Assembly (NCBI GenBank): GCA_023374025.1
Contig: SIJG01000003.1
Location: forward strand, 3,958,384-4,022,383
Length of the DNA: 64,000 nucleotides
Origin: Heterodera schachtii
Lineage: Eukaryota; Nematoda; Chromadorea; Rhabditida; Heteroderidae
Direction: 5' to 3'
Below the pieces are notes generated by a model. It did not search any database. It saw only the letters and a list, made by a program, of their open reading frames with translations, and was not told where the DNA came from. Below, piece by piece: positions 12,260 through 24,800 of the stretch (positions are counted from its first letter, which is position 1; each line of letters opens with the position of its first letter). The position numbers were made by a program, and so were the translations under genes.

Positions 12260-13911
12260 TAACACCGGCACATTCACCCATTCTCTAATATATATAATTA
12301 AGTTATTTATTATTCGTAAAATCGCTCGGGACGGATCCCAAGGTCGGGATCCAGACTTTAATCACGCGGGATCCAGAAAAAATACCGAAAACATTAAATG
12401 AAGCAATAATATGCAATAATTCTGACTTTTTGGGTTATGATGCTTTAAACTTGGCTCAGACTATACCGTCTAGACTATAGTGTTCCCCACACGAAACTTA
12501 CCTCTTTCGATTTTTTTAAAAATTGATTGAAAATGAAAAATATTCATTGAATGAATTTTAAAGATTTTTCGAATTTCGACTGCAATGACAGCAAACCTAT
12601 TTAGTCCCAATCAGTAAAATGGGACATTTGTTTTATAGTTTTTATAACAAATACAATTTGACATCCTGCATTACTGATCCAACTAGAGGTGAATCATTTC
12701 TTGATCTTGTTTTATGTACAAATAAGGACTTAATAAGTGCGGCTAGCGTTGAAGGTGGACTTTTTGACTCAGATCATTCCGCTGTTTTGTTTAAAATAAA
12801 TTTTTTAAAACCTAAACTGAAATTAAAATTTACAACATTTAGAAAATACACAAACTTTAATATAAATTTATTTAATATGTATTTGTCCTCCTATTTATCG
12901 CAACTATTACAACATTTCTACACTATGGAGGACAAATACAAAATTTTCACTGACTTTGTTTTGAAAAATTTGAATATTAATATACCTGAAACAAAATTTT
13001 TGAATAAGTCTAAACCTTCATATCCAGCGCACTTATTAGCATCTATTAAAGAGAAGGCCAGACTATTCAGATTAATGAAACAAGATAAAGCCAAATATGA
13101 ACACCTATATAAAAGTATCTCCCTTCATATTAGTATCCAAACCACAAACTTTCTTGGTAAACGTGAAAATAAAATACTATCCGGTGGTAAGAACAAACTA
13201 TTCTCGTACCTAAGAAAATATATCAAATGTGAAGAAAATATTCCCACTTTAAATTATGATAATTCAGTTATTTTTTCTCCTGATCAAAAAGCTGAAATTT
13301 TTGCAAAAATTTTTTCTGAACATTTTTTAAATAATTCTAAGTCTTTACCTTTTGATTTATCTAGTCACTCTCCTGTAATTAATGATATTGAATTTAATGT
13401 TGTTGATGTTGGCCGGGTCCTTAGATCTTTACCAAATAAAAATAATACTTCACCGGATGGTATAAATTTCAGGTTATTAAAAAATTGTTTCCTATCTTTT
13501 GCACCTTATGTTACTGAACTTTTCAGAATTTCACTTGATACCGGAAAACTACCGATCTTGTGGAAAAAATCTATAATAATTCCCCTCTTTAAAAAAGGGG
13601 ATAAAAGTTCTCCTACCAATTATAGACCAATTGCCCTCACATGTTCACTTTGTAAAATTTTTGAAAAATTTGTTGTCAGGGCAATTACCAGTTTCCTTTT
13701 AAAACATGACCTAATCTCAGTACACCAATTTGGGTTTGTTAAGGGTCGTTCTACTGTTACCCAACTTATTTTAACTCTTGAAAATTGGTTTGACGGTATT
13801 TACAATGGAAAAAATATTGACTGTGTTTATATTGATTTTCGTAAAGCTTTCGATGTTATTCCCCATAGCTTACTTTTATATAAGGTTCATAAAATTGGCA
13901 TTAGAGGTAAA

Positions 13912-14341
13912 GTAAGACGTGAGGATCCATGCCAGAGCGGGATGGGAGGAGACGGATTGTCCCAGGACTGAAAGGTCTTAATCTTAGGAATCGGGCCCAA
14001 TCCCCAAGAAGTCCAAAGGGTCCAATCGTTCGTATGGCTCTTTATTATGTCGGATTAAATGCGCGAATAAAATAAATGATTAATAAATAATTAATTTGTC
14101 TTTGATCGCTCCGACGTCCGACTCTCATCTCCTCCGACTCGACTGACTGATTGGTGGGGGAAACAATTGAACGGAAAAGGGGCGGGGATTTGCGAGGATT
14201 TGTGAGAGTTAGAGAAAAGAGAAATAGTGAATGAAATGGTGAACGGGGGATGTGAAAAAGATGAATAACATCGATTGGCCAAAAAGGGAAATGTGTGAAG
14301 GGTTCGTCTTCGCTCATGGGTGATAATTAGAATATGTTACA
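13912..14341. mobile_element. 430-bp insertion in LINE copy 1, solo-LTR-like
   Basis: The insert is flanked by a 5-bp duplication GTAAA (13907-13911 and 14342-14346); the uninterrupted second LINE copy has this pentamer once. It begins GTAAGACG and ends GTTACA, has no inverted repeats, and contains AATAAA-type polyadenylation signals around 14065. Size and 5-bp duplication fit a solo LTR of a Gypsy or BEL element, but the first base of the usual TG start is not present. Family identity is open. Confidence 0.5.
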
Positions 14342-14674
14342 GTAAAATCCTTAATTGGATTTCTGATTTTTTGGCCAATCGCTCCTTTTTAGTTCGTGTT
14401 GAAAATTCGTTTTCTTCCGAATACAAAATGTGCTCTGGAGTCCCCCAGGGCTCTGTACTTGGACCTATTTTGTTCCTTATCTATATTAATGATTTACCTG
14501 AAAAAATTCCGAAAGGAATTTTTATCAAACTTTATGCAGATGATGTCAAATTGTATTCAATACAGAATGGTGTATCGACATTTCTATTAACAAAACTTTT
14601 GTTTTGTACTTGGGCAAAAATAACCCTAGAGAACAATATAAAATAAATAACAACACAATTTTTGAAGTAGACAC

Positions 14675-15542
14675 CAGTGATGCCAACCCGAACCCGAAAC
14701 CCGAGACCCGAAACCCGAAACCCGAGACCCGAAACCCGAAACCCGAGGTTTTTCTCGACCCGAAACCCGAACCCGAAATTTTTCGAGTGCCCGACCCGAA
14801 ACCCGAACCCGAAATTTTTCTCAACCCGCGGCATAGGCAAAAAAATATGCACCGGTAAGAATGGGGATCTGGGTGAGAAAAGAGAAGGAAATTGTTGGAG
14901 AAGGAGATTTTTGAGAAAAAATAATTCATTTATTTCATTTACAGCATGTGTTCAAATTCAAATGTGGTGTAATGGCTATACCTTTTGCCTTTCTTTATTT
15001 TTCGCTCGGGTTCAATTCCCCACTGGTATAGAATATTTTTTACATTTTCTTTACATTATTTCAATTGAAATTAAATTAATAAAAAATATTTAAACTTAAA
15101 ATTATTATTTTTTATTTTTTTAAACAGCCTAAAACCGCAAATTTAACCAAAACTTTGATCTTTTTTTGACACATTCTGTAAACAAATCGTATTATAAACT
15201 ACAAAATTTTTCTTTTTGGTGAAAATCTGTTACCAAATTTAACTCAAATTTTCAAATTTTTTCCTGGCGGCGCCTATCGGCACCGCCAATCTTCTTGTTC
15301 GAGAAATTTACATTGAAAAAGCGTGACGCAGAAAATTTTTAATGATTTTTCATTCGATAAAAAAATTCTTATCGATTTTGAACATATTATAAAAATTTTT
15401 CAATTGACCCGAAACCCGACATTTTTCTCGACCCGAAACCCGATACCCGAAGTTTTTCTAAACCCGAAACCCGAACTCGAAATTTTTCGAGTGCCCGACC
15501 CGAAACCTGAACCCGAAATTTTTTCAACCCGCGGCATCACTG
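14675..15542. mobile_element. hAT-like non-autonomous element with CCCGAAA subterminal words
   Basis: The ends CAGTGATGCC and GGCATCACTG are inverted, with a perfect 8-bp target duplication GTAGACAC (14667-14674, 15543-15550). The intact LINE copy on the minus strand supplies the empty site. Next to both ends are tracts of ACCCGAAACCCGAG words (about 14690-14830 and 15410-15535). The interior holds a GC-rich hairpin copy (15264-15287) and a tRNA-like sequence. No transposase. Confidence 0.85.
14961..15031 (+). other. tRNA-like sequence with A and B boxes
   Basis: An A-box-like TGGTGTAATGGCTA is followed, after a pyrimidine-rich stretch in place of a clear anticodon arm, by the B box GGTTCAATTCC. 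The flanks can pair weakly. No convincing anticodon stem is present, so this looks like a degenerate tRNA or tRNA-derived repeat inside the hAT element. Confidence 0.35.
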
Positions 15543-16407
15543 GTAGACACCATTCGAGACCTGGGTATTCTTATCGACAATAAACTTAAATTTACTGAAC
15601 ATATAAATACCGTAACTAGGAATGCTTACGGTAGAATGCGATTTTTATTTCGGATTGTTAATTCAAAAAGAATTTCAATATGGAAAAACATTTTTATCTC
15701 GTATATCCGTCCTCTTCTTGAATATGCCCCTGAGGCATGGAACCCTCAGTTAAAAATTCACATTAATAAAATTGAAAAATGCCAAAAGTACTTTACTCGT
15801 ATAGCTTTAAGAAAATGTAATTTGCCGTATATCCCATATGGACAAAGGCTTGAACTTTTTAAATTACCAACTCTTGAAAAACGAAGAAAAATTTTTGATA
15901 TTCTTACAACATATAAAATTATTCATGGTCTCACCCACCTAGACCCAAATTCTATGTTAAACGCACTAATTTAAATACTAGGAATAAATCATTTTTTAGA
16001 TTAAATTCCAAGTTTCAATCTAAGAAATCATCCATGTCCTTCGTAAATCGATCAGTTAAAAATTGGAATTCTCTTGATAAAACAATATTAGCAACAAATT
16101 CGATTAATACTTTTAAAAAACTTTTAAATATTATACCAATGCACCAAAATTTAAAAGTTCGGAGGGATTACCATAATTGACATTAATTCATTTATGTTAT
16201 TTGTTTGACACATTGTTTTTATTTTTTATTTTATTGTTTTTTTCTTTATTCACTTGCTCTGATCACTACAATTTCGATAGTTACAGAGTAAGTGGTCCCC
16301 GCCCTTCTGTGACTTATTTTTCTTGCTGAATAAATAAAATAAATAAAGAAATTTATCGGGTTTTTTGGGTCTCTATTCTCGTGTCCTTTCCCGGGGGTCA
16401 TTTCTCG

Positions 16408-16787
16408 CAAGGGCGTAGCCAGACCCTTGGCTTCGGGGGGGCTTAAGTCAAAAATTCGATTTTTAGGGGTGTATTTTTCTTTTTTCAGTCGATTTTTAGG
16501 GGTGTATTTTTACTTTTTTGAAATCCCGAATTAAAGGGTGTATTTTACAAAATTTTTCGCCGTTTTTTCGCCAAAAAATTACTATTTTTTGCCATTTTGG
16601 CCTAAAATGGGGGTCCGGCGGTGCCGATAGGCGCCGCCGGAAAATTTTTTGAGTATTTTAATGCAATTTTGTTAAGAAAATTGCTTAAAATTTCAAGAAA
16701 TTTACTGAAAATTTTTTACTTTTTTGGGTTTCGGGGGGGGCTTTAGCCCCCTCAGCCCCCCCCCCCCCCCCCCTGCCTACGCCCTTG
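16408..16787. mobile_element. hAT MITE (CAAGGGCGTA family), copy 1
   Basis: The ends are CAAGGGCGTAGCC and TGCCTACGCCCTTG, with a perfect 8-bp target duplication ATTTCTCG (16400-16407, 16788-16795). It contains ACACCCCTAAAAATCG-type words, a long C run near the right end, and the GC-rich hairpin at 16615-16640. A second copy, inverted, lies at 54004-54394. Confidence 0.85.
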
Positions 16788-16795
16788 ATTTCTCG

Positions 16796-18024
16796 GTCTC
16801 GGGCTCGGTTCTCGGTAAAAATCATTCCTCGCACATCTCTAATAATCACAACGAATAGACGTCCCTATTGGTTGTTTAATCAAAAGTTTTCTTATGAATT
16901 TGTGAAATTATTTTAATTTAGTATTCTAAAATAATAGGTATATTTCAAATTTTGTGCTTTTTAACAATCCATTCCCTTTTTCACATAATTTCATAGTTTC
17001 TCCCGCTTTCTTCGTTTTTCCATCTAACTCTGTTAATCAATTGTTTCCGTTCGGTGATTTGTTATTTTTTAATCTTTCCTTTCTTTGCTTTTTCTTTTAT
17101 AAAAGGGCCTTTTTATTTAAATTGTCCAAATCATCATCGCCAATAAAGAAAGCCCAAGCGGTGAATGTTTGTCGAAAAAATAGGCCATAATTCACAGATA
17201 AAATTTCTCAAATAGGCTAGTCACGTTGTCCCAATTTTTGTTCATATGGTTTGACCTAAATGTTTATGATTCATTTCCAAAAAATATAAGCCTTATCCCT
17301 AATTAAACCAACCTTTATTATTTTTATTCATAATTTTTTATTTTTAATAAAGTTTTTATCTCAACTTTTTTTGCCCTTTTCCCAACTCTTTCTTTCCCCC
17401 GCAGTTTTGCCCCTTTTTTTGGGTCACCGTTTGCCCAACACCAAAAGGCAATAATTTGAATAAATAAAAGATAAAAACGTAAGAAAAATTATGAATATTC
17501 AAATATTTATTATTCTTATCTTTTGCCCATCGCATTTTCTCCAATTTTGGGTCATCGTTTTGCCCATAAATTTATTTACTTTTTGGCCTATAAATATGAG
17601 CACAATTACAGCGGCTGTGGCAGAATCTAGCCTTCATTTGTCATGTTTTTTCTAAATGCATTAAACAAATTAAAATGAAAATTTTTTAATTTAGATTTTA
17701 AAATTAAATTGTCATCATTTTTTTACCAAAAAATGTCTAACTAATTCTATTTCATTTTTATTCTTCTCCCTTCTTAAACATTTCTTCAACATTAGAAATC
17801 AAAATTGTTCAAAAATATGAAGGTGATTTTTGTTTCTCCCGTTTTTTGGTCATCATTTTACTGGAAATTACAGAAACCAAAAATAAACAAAATAAAGAAA
17901 TGAATCATTCATTTATTTCAATTTATTAGTTTATTTACTTTTTGTCATTTATTCAACAAAAACGTATTTTTATATAAATAAAATTTAAAATCTAAGCTTG
18001 TTTTAGAGGTTATCAAACTTAAAA
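16796..18024. promoter_or_regulatory. Upstream region of the SPRY coiled-coil gene
   Basis: AT-rich, no gene seen. Positions 17330-17600 hold GGGTCA and CCCAACTC/TTTGCCC phrases that recur upstream of the related gene (about 41350-41400), so part of this may be conserved promoter sequence. A TATA-like TATAAATATGAGC lies at 17590, but it is over 400 bp from the ATG and its role is unknown. Confidence 0.3.
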
Positions 18025-21000
18025 ATGTCAATTTCGACCAATTCAATAAATTGTGGAGATGATTTAACACCAGCAGAAAATGGAGGTAAATGATGAGAAA
18101 AGGGGAGGAAATGGGAGAAAAATTGAAATTTTGGAATGCGAAATTAATAAATATTTTAAATCCAAGATTAATTATGATATTTTAAAAGTAAATGGTGATG
18201 CAATAAGTTTGGACGATGATGGACAATTTGATGGAAAAAACAGCGAATCGATCACTGATCAGCAACAGCTTAAGGTGGGTAAAATACAGAAACAATTGGG
18301 AGAAATATTTGAATGTTATGCGCATAAAAGCGATTTTGTTAATTTATTAAATTAAGGAATTTCGTGAAAAGTTTGCCAAAATGGAAATGGAACTGAAAAT
18401 GGCCAAATTGGAACTCGAAAATGTGAGTTTTTCTATAAAAATTGAGTAAAAAATGTGAAAACTTAAAAGAAAATTTTGTTTTTAGAAGGCACTTGAGCAA
18501 AAATTAAAGCACCAGGAACTGATGGTCGAACAGAAGACATTGAAGGAAAAAGGGACCAAAATTGAACAGGAAAAGGAGAAAAACGGTAAAAAAATAAGTC
18601 AAAAAATTGGAAAATTTTAATGGAATTCTTTATTTGATTAAGCCGGTAAATTAATAATTTTCATTTTCTTTAATTTATTTGTATCTTAATTAAAAATTCA
18701 ATTGTTTGATTGTCTATTATTAGGGAAACGAGAATGTATATTTATAAATTGCTTTTCTTATTTTATTAATCATTTGGTGTAGATAACATTTAATTATTTC
18801 ATTTTTAAGCAATTCTTCCAAATCTAAGCCCATCGGAGGAAATGAGTGTTCTGATTGCCAGAATTGCTGAGTTGAATCGAGCGAAAACAATTGAACCATC
18901 TGTTGCAAGTTCTGCTGAAGTGTTTGGGCAAGACGGATACGGTAGGGAATTTAAGCATAATTGATGGGGTACAGTATGAAAATTATATAATCAAAGAAAT
19001 GGGTTTGAAATTTATTTAATAAAATAAAGCCAAATAATTTGGCCATATTGCAGTTCAGACGATACAGAATCAAAGTAATACTGTAATAGTAATGGCTTAG
19101 ATTTTAATTGTCGGAATATTAATTAGTTATCATTAAGACTGGCACCACTTAAATAATTTGACCATTGGAAATACAAAGGGGAGGGACCATTGTGGTTTGT
19201 TTAATTTTCGATAAAATTACCAAATAAATAATGGAATAAAATATAATTAAAGCAAAATTACGCAAAAAGAAGCATGCGAAGACGGAGCAAGTAGTGGGAC
19301 GAGACTTTTGGCTTATTTTATTGGCAAATTTCGTGTTTTAAACCGGTTCAAAAATGTTTTTATGTAATTTTGAGTCTGGGACCTATGATGGATATTTTCC
19401 AAATTTTCTATAAAATGATTTTTATGAAGTTGTCAGGTTATGAAACCTGTTCCCATGGATTTTCGGAATCACTATGAGCACAAATTACCTTCCATTTTGA
19501 CAAATTTTCCAAATTATTTATCCCAAATTCGTAAATTCGAAAACCGATTCAAGAATACAGAATTGGTAGAAATGATGTCAAGGTCGGGATTACAATCTCG
19601 AAAATCACTGGGAGCAAATTTACGAAGCAAAAAAAATATGCTAACCAAATAGTCCATCCCCTTAAAAAACTAAATTATTAATAAAAAAAAGAAAGAAAAA
19701 ATTTGACAACTTTAAACTATAACCTTTTATAGAAGCACCCAAATTAACATTCTTAGAATCATTCAATAGCTCCAAGAGTCCTTTTATTCTGCAAATAAAA
19801 GTTATGAAAATATTTAGAAAACCAGTTTTTTAAACAAATTTATTTGCTCAAAATCACAAAATTTGGCCATTTTTGTGAACAAATCTGTTAACAAATCGCA
19901 TTAAAAATTACAAAAATTTTCCCGGCGGCGCCTATCGGCACCGCCGGACCCCTATTGTTCCCCAAAAGTTTTTGAAAAAATCAGCAAAAAATCATAAAAA
20001 TCTGACGGCGCCTATCGGCACCGCCGGACCCCTATTGTTCCCCAAAAGTTTTTTTGGAAAAAAGGCCGCAAAAAAAATCAACTTCGGCTTTTCATGCTTA
20101 GAATTTCACAAAATGCTTATTTCTAACAAAAAATTGCTCAAATTGATCATGGACGGTCAAAAATACAACATTTGAACATTTTAAATGTGTTTTGAATAAA
20201 TTTGTAAAAATGAGGCTTTTTGACACAAATGAGGCTTTTTTTTGCATGCCAAATGAGGCTTTTGAAAATTTTCATATACCAGCCCTGGTTAAAACCATAA
20301 GAATAATTTTTTAATGTTATTTTTTGCTGTTTTTATTTAAATAAATAATCAATTGGGTTTATATTTTAAGCTGTTGATGAAAAGCTCTCACAATTACCAA
20401 ATGAGCTGAAGAAAATTTTGGAAAAAATCAGTGATTTGGAGAAGCATCAAAAGAACAGTCAAAAGGTGGGAGAAATTAAAATGAAAAAATATTTAATCAA
20501 TTAATATTTTCTTTTATATAAATTCTATTTTTAAGCTAATGCTGGTCAATTAATTATCACTTATTAAAGGTTCTTTTTTTGAATAAAATTTTTATATGAG
20601 TTAAGAATTTTATTTAAGGCCAAATATGCATTTATTCTCGAAAACCCCCAAAATATGGATTTTTATGTACTAAAAACCTTCACCAAATCAAAAAAATGAA
20701 CGGAGAAAGCTATTTTTAGCCAATTTCTTCATAGCATATGCGCAGAAAATATGCAAATCATCAATTTATAACCCTATTTATTACTGTTTTTCATTTTAAC
20801 TAGCGCGGGGTGCGCTCGCTTCGCTCGCGCACCCCGCGCTAGTTAAAATTTTTAAACTTAATGATGTCCCTCCAAATGTTTTTCTCTCTCCCCCATCTCT
20901 CTCTCTCTCTCTTGCCTTTTTTCTCTCTCCTCTTTTCTCGCGGTCTCCTCATTCTTTCTCTCTCCTCATCTGTCTCTCTCTCCTCTTTTCCCACCCTCCC

Positions 21001-21812
21001 TCTCTCACTCCCCTTCTCTCTCTTTCCCCACATACACTTCTTTTTCTTTCTCTCTCTCTCTCTCTCTGCTCTCTCTCTCTCTCTCGCCTTTTTGTCTCTC
21101 TCCCCACTCTCTCTTCTCTTTCTCTCTCACTCAATTGTCTTTGTCTCTTTATCTCTCTCTCTTCTCTCTCTCTCTGCTCCCTCTCGCCTCTTCTCTCTCT
21201 CTCTCTCGCATTTTTTGTCTCTCTCCCCACTCTCTCTTCTCTTTCTCTCTCACTCAATTCTCTTTGTCACTATCTCCCTCTCTCTCTTCTCTTTCTCTCT
21301 CTCTCACTTCTTTTCTCTCTCCTCTTTTCACGCTATCTCCTCATTTCTTTCTCTCTCCTCGTCTCTCTCTCTCTCTCTCCTCTTTTCCCACCCTCCCTCT
21401 CTCACTCCCCGTCTCTCTCTCTCCCACACACTTCTTTCTCTCTCTCTCTCTCTCCTCTTATAATCTTTTAACTTTCTCTCCTCTTCTCTCTCTCTCTCTG
21501 CTCTCTCTCGCCCTCCTCTCTCTCTCTCTCTCGCGCCTTTTTGTCTCTCCCCACTCTCTCTTCTCTTTCTCTTTCTCTCTCACTCAATTCTCTTTGGTCT
21601 CTTTCTCTCTCTCTCACCTCTTTTCTCTCCTCTTTTCCCACCCTCCCTCTCTCACTCCCCTTCTCTCTCTTTCCCCACATACACTTCTTTCTCTCTCTCT
21701 CTCTCTCTCGCCTTTTTTGTCTCTCTCCCCACTCTCTCTTCTCTCTCTCTCTGCTCTCTCTCGCCTCCTCTCTCTCTTGTTTTTGTCTCTCTTTCTTCTC
21801 TCTCTCCTCTTT

Positions 21813-21848
<36 letters not shown>

Positions 21849-24800
21849 CCCTCTCTTCTCTTTTTTTCTCTCTCTCCTCATTTCTTTCTATCTCCTCATC
21901 TGTCTCTCTCTTCTCTTTCCCTCTCTTCCTCTTTCTTTCTCTCTCCTCTCTCCCTCATTTCCTCATTTTCCTTTCTTCGCTTTCTTCTCTTTCCTCTTCT
22001 CTTTTCTCTCTCTCCTCTTCTCTCTCTCTCTCATCTCTTCTTACTTTTTCTCTCCTCTTTTCTCTCTTTCTCTCCTCTTTTCCTATCTTCACTCCATCTT
22101 CTCTCTCTCTCTTCTATCTCTCCTTTGTCTCTCTTTATTCTCTCTCTTCTCTCTCTCTCTCCTCATTCTTTCTATCTCCTCATCCTGTCTCTCTCTTCTC
22201 TTTTCCCTCTCTTCTCTTTCTTTCTCTCTCCTCCTCATTTCTCACTTTCTCTCTTCTGTTTTTTTCTCTCTCTCTCTCTCTCATCTCTTCTTACTTTTTC
22301 TCCTCGTCTTTTCTCTTTGTCTCTCCTCTTTTCTCTCTTTCTCTCCTCTTTTCCTGTCTTCACTCCCTCTTCTCTCTCTCTCTTCTACCTCTCCTATTTT
22401 TTCTCTCGATCTCTCTCTCCTCTTTTCACTTTCCTCTCTCTCTCTCTCTCTTCTTTTCTCTCTCTCCTTGTTTCTCTCACTCACTCCTCTTGTCTCTCTC
22501 TCACTCTCTCTCTCTTTCCTTCTCTCTTCCAACCTATAATCGGTTCCCGGTGATTTCGTCAGTGATTGATTTCGTCAGTAAGTGATTTCGTCAGTGAGTG
22601 ATTTCGTCAGTAGAAATTAATTCATAAAAAAGCGTAAACCTAGCCAAAAACTACAAAAAATTCAAAAAGTCGATTGGTAAGAACAGACTTGTAAATATTC
22701 TAACGATTCACGATTTACAAAATCCTCTGCAAGTATTCTCAAATTGTTGCCCTGCAGAACCCATTTTCAATTGCATTTTCATGTGCCCACTTATTCAGTA
22801 AGCTGGGCTACGCGAAAATCAGCTATTCGTACCCACTCGAAAAAGTAAATGTTCGCTTCATACATGCTCGGTTAACGTCTATGATTTGATTTGCAGACAG
22901 AAAAATTACTAAGAGCATCAACATACTCAAAATGCAAAACAACAAAATTATTAGTAAGAAACAGGGGTGGAGCTCGGACAGAATTATCCCGCGATCGCGT
23001 ACCGCGCATGGCATATTCAAATTGTCGCGGTTGCTGATCACGGTCCTGCTCCATCCCTGGTAATAAATTTAAAAGCGAAATTCCGAGAAAATGAATAATG
23101 AGTGGCTGGCGACCACATAGAAATGAACATACAGGAGATAAAAGTAGCAAAGACGAGGTACAAATACTAATTATTTTATGATATGTAAATGACCGGCCCA
23201 AATATTATTCAGCAAGAAAAATAAGTCACAGAAGGGCGGGGACCACTTACTCTGTAACTATCGAAATTGTAGTGATCAGAGCAAGTGAATAAAGAAAACA
23301 AACAATAAAAAATAAAAACAATGTGTCAAACAAATAACATAAATGAATTAATGTCAATTATTGTAATCCCTCCGAACTTTTAAATTTTGGTGCATTGGTA
23401 TAATATTTAAAAGTTTTTTAAATGTATTAATCGAATTTGTTGCTAATATTGTTTTATCAAGAGAATTCCAACTTTTAACTGATCGATTTACGAAGGACAT
23501 TGATGATTTCTTAGATTGGAACTTGGAATTTAATCTAAAAAATGATTTATTCCTAGTATTTAAATTGGTGCGTTTAAACATAGAATTTGGATCTAGGTGG
23601 GTGAGACCATGAATTATTTTATATGTTGTAAGAATATCAAAAATTTTTCTTCGTTTTTCAAGAGTTGGTAATTTAAAAAGTTCAAGCCTTTGTCCATATG
23701 GAATATATGGAAAATTACATTTTCTTAAAGCTATACGAGTAAAGTACTTTTGGCATTTTTCAATTTTATTAATGTGAATTTTTAACTGAGGGTTCCATGC
23801 CTCAGGGGCATATTCAAGAAGAGGACGGATATACGAGATAAAAATGTTTTTCCATATTGAAATTCTTTTTGAATTAATAATCCGAAATAAAAATCGCATT
23901 CTACCGTAAGCATTTCTAGTTACGGTATTTATATGTTCAGTAAATTTAAGTTTATTGTCGATACGAATACCCAGGTCTCGAATGGTGTCTACTTCACAAA
24001 TTGTGTTGTTATTTATTTTATATTGTTCTCTAGGGTTATTTTTGTCCAAGTACAAAATAAAAGTTTTGTTAATAGAAATGTCGATACACCATTCGTTAGA
24101 CCAATTGGACAATTGCCTCAGAGCTTCGTGCATTATCACTCTGTCAGTTTTAGTTTTATGTATTGAATACAATTTGACATCATCTGCATAAAGTTTGATA
24201 AAAATTCCTTTCGGAATTTTTTCAGGTAAATCATTAATATAGATAAGGAACAAAATAGGTCCAAGTACAGAGCCCTGGGGGACGCCAGAGCACATTTTGT
24301 ATTCAGAAGAAAAGGAATTTTCAACACGAACTATAAAGGAGCGATTGGCCAAAAAATCAGAAATCCAATTAAGGATTTTACCTCTAATGCCAATTTTATG
24401 AACCTTATATAAAAGTAAGCTATGGGGAATAACATCAAAAGCTTTACGAAAATCAATATAAACACAGTCAATATTTTTTCCATTGTAAATACCGTCAAAC
24501 CAATTTTCAAGAGTTAAAATAAGTTGGGTAACAGTAGAACGACCTTTAACAAACCCAAATTGGTGTACTGAGATTAGGTCATGTTTTAAAAGGAAACTGG
24601 TAATTGCCCTGACAACAAATTTTTCAAAAATTTTACACAGTGAACATGTGAGGGCAATTGGTCTATAATTGGTAGGAGAACTTTTATCCCCTTTTTTAAA
24701 GAGGGGAATTATTATAGATTTTTTCCACAAGATCGGTAGTTTTCCGGTATCAAGTGAAATTCTGAAAAGTTCAGTAACATAAGGTGCAAAAGATAGGAAA

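Larger units (their letters stand above)
12619..15974 (+). pseudogene. LINE endonuclease / reverse transcriptase ORF, broken
   Basis: The first part (12619-13911) gives the end of an APE-type endonuclease (DLVLC and SDHSAV) and RT motifs: [28 protein letters not shown] and YIDFRKAFD. After the first insertion the frame resumes at 14345 with [10 protein letters not shown] and the catalytic YADD (in [12 protein letters not shown]). After the hAT element it continues from 15551 with the RT C-terminal region ([20 protein letters not shown]). The motif set fits the Jockey/CR1 group. Two insertions plus a deletion make it non-functional. Confidence 0.85.
12560..16350 (+). mobile_element. Non-LTR retrotransposon (LINE), copy 1, 5'-truncated and twice interrupted
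   Basis: The copy starts within the endonuclease domain and runs through reverse transcriptase to a 3' UTR ending in TAAATAAA-type repeats (16329-16347). It is interrupted by a 430-bp insertion at 13912-14341 and an 868-bp hAT element at 14675-15542. Comparison with the inverted copy at 23207-24949 shows both pre-insertion sites and a further loss of about 67 bp near 14563. Confidence 0.85.

Noticed and set aside
11451..12401. Two mirrored frames starting MFGVSMEGLEHL
   Set aside because: Both are translations of the two inverted arms of a TIR element;没 they carry no transposase motif and merely repeat each other.
14604..15093. Frames coding for repeated PETRNPKP-type peptides
   Set aside because: They are translations of the CCCGAAA word repeats of a hAT element and cross its end into LINE sequence.
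20861..22553. Long open frames (up to ~470 codons) in the CT-rich tract on both strands
   Set aside because: Pure composition effect: CT repeats code for serine/leucine/phenylalanine without stops, and the opposite strand for arginine/glutamate. No domain, no splice or start context.
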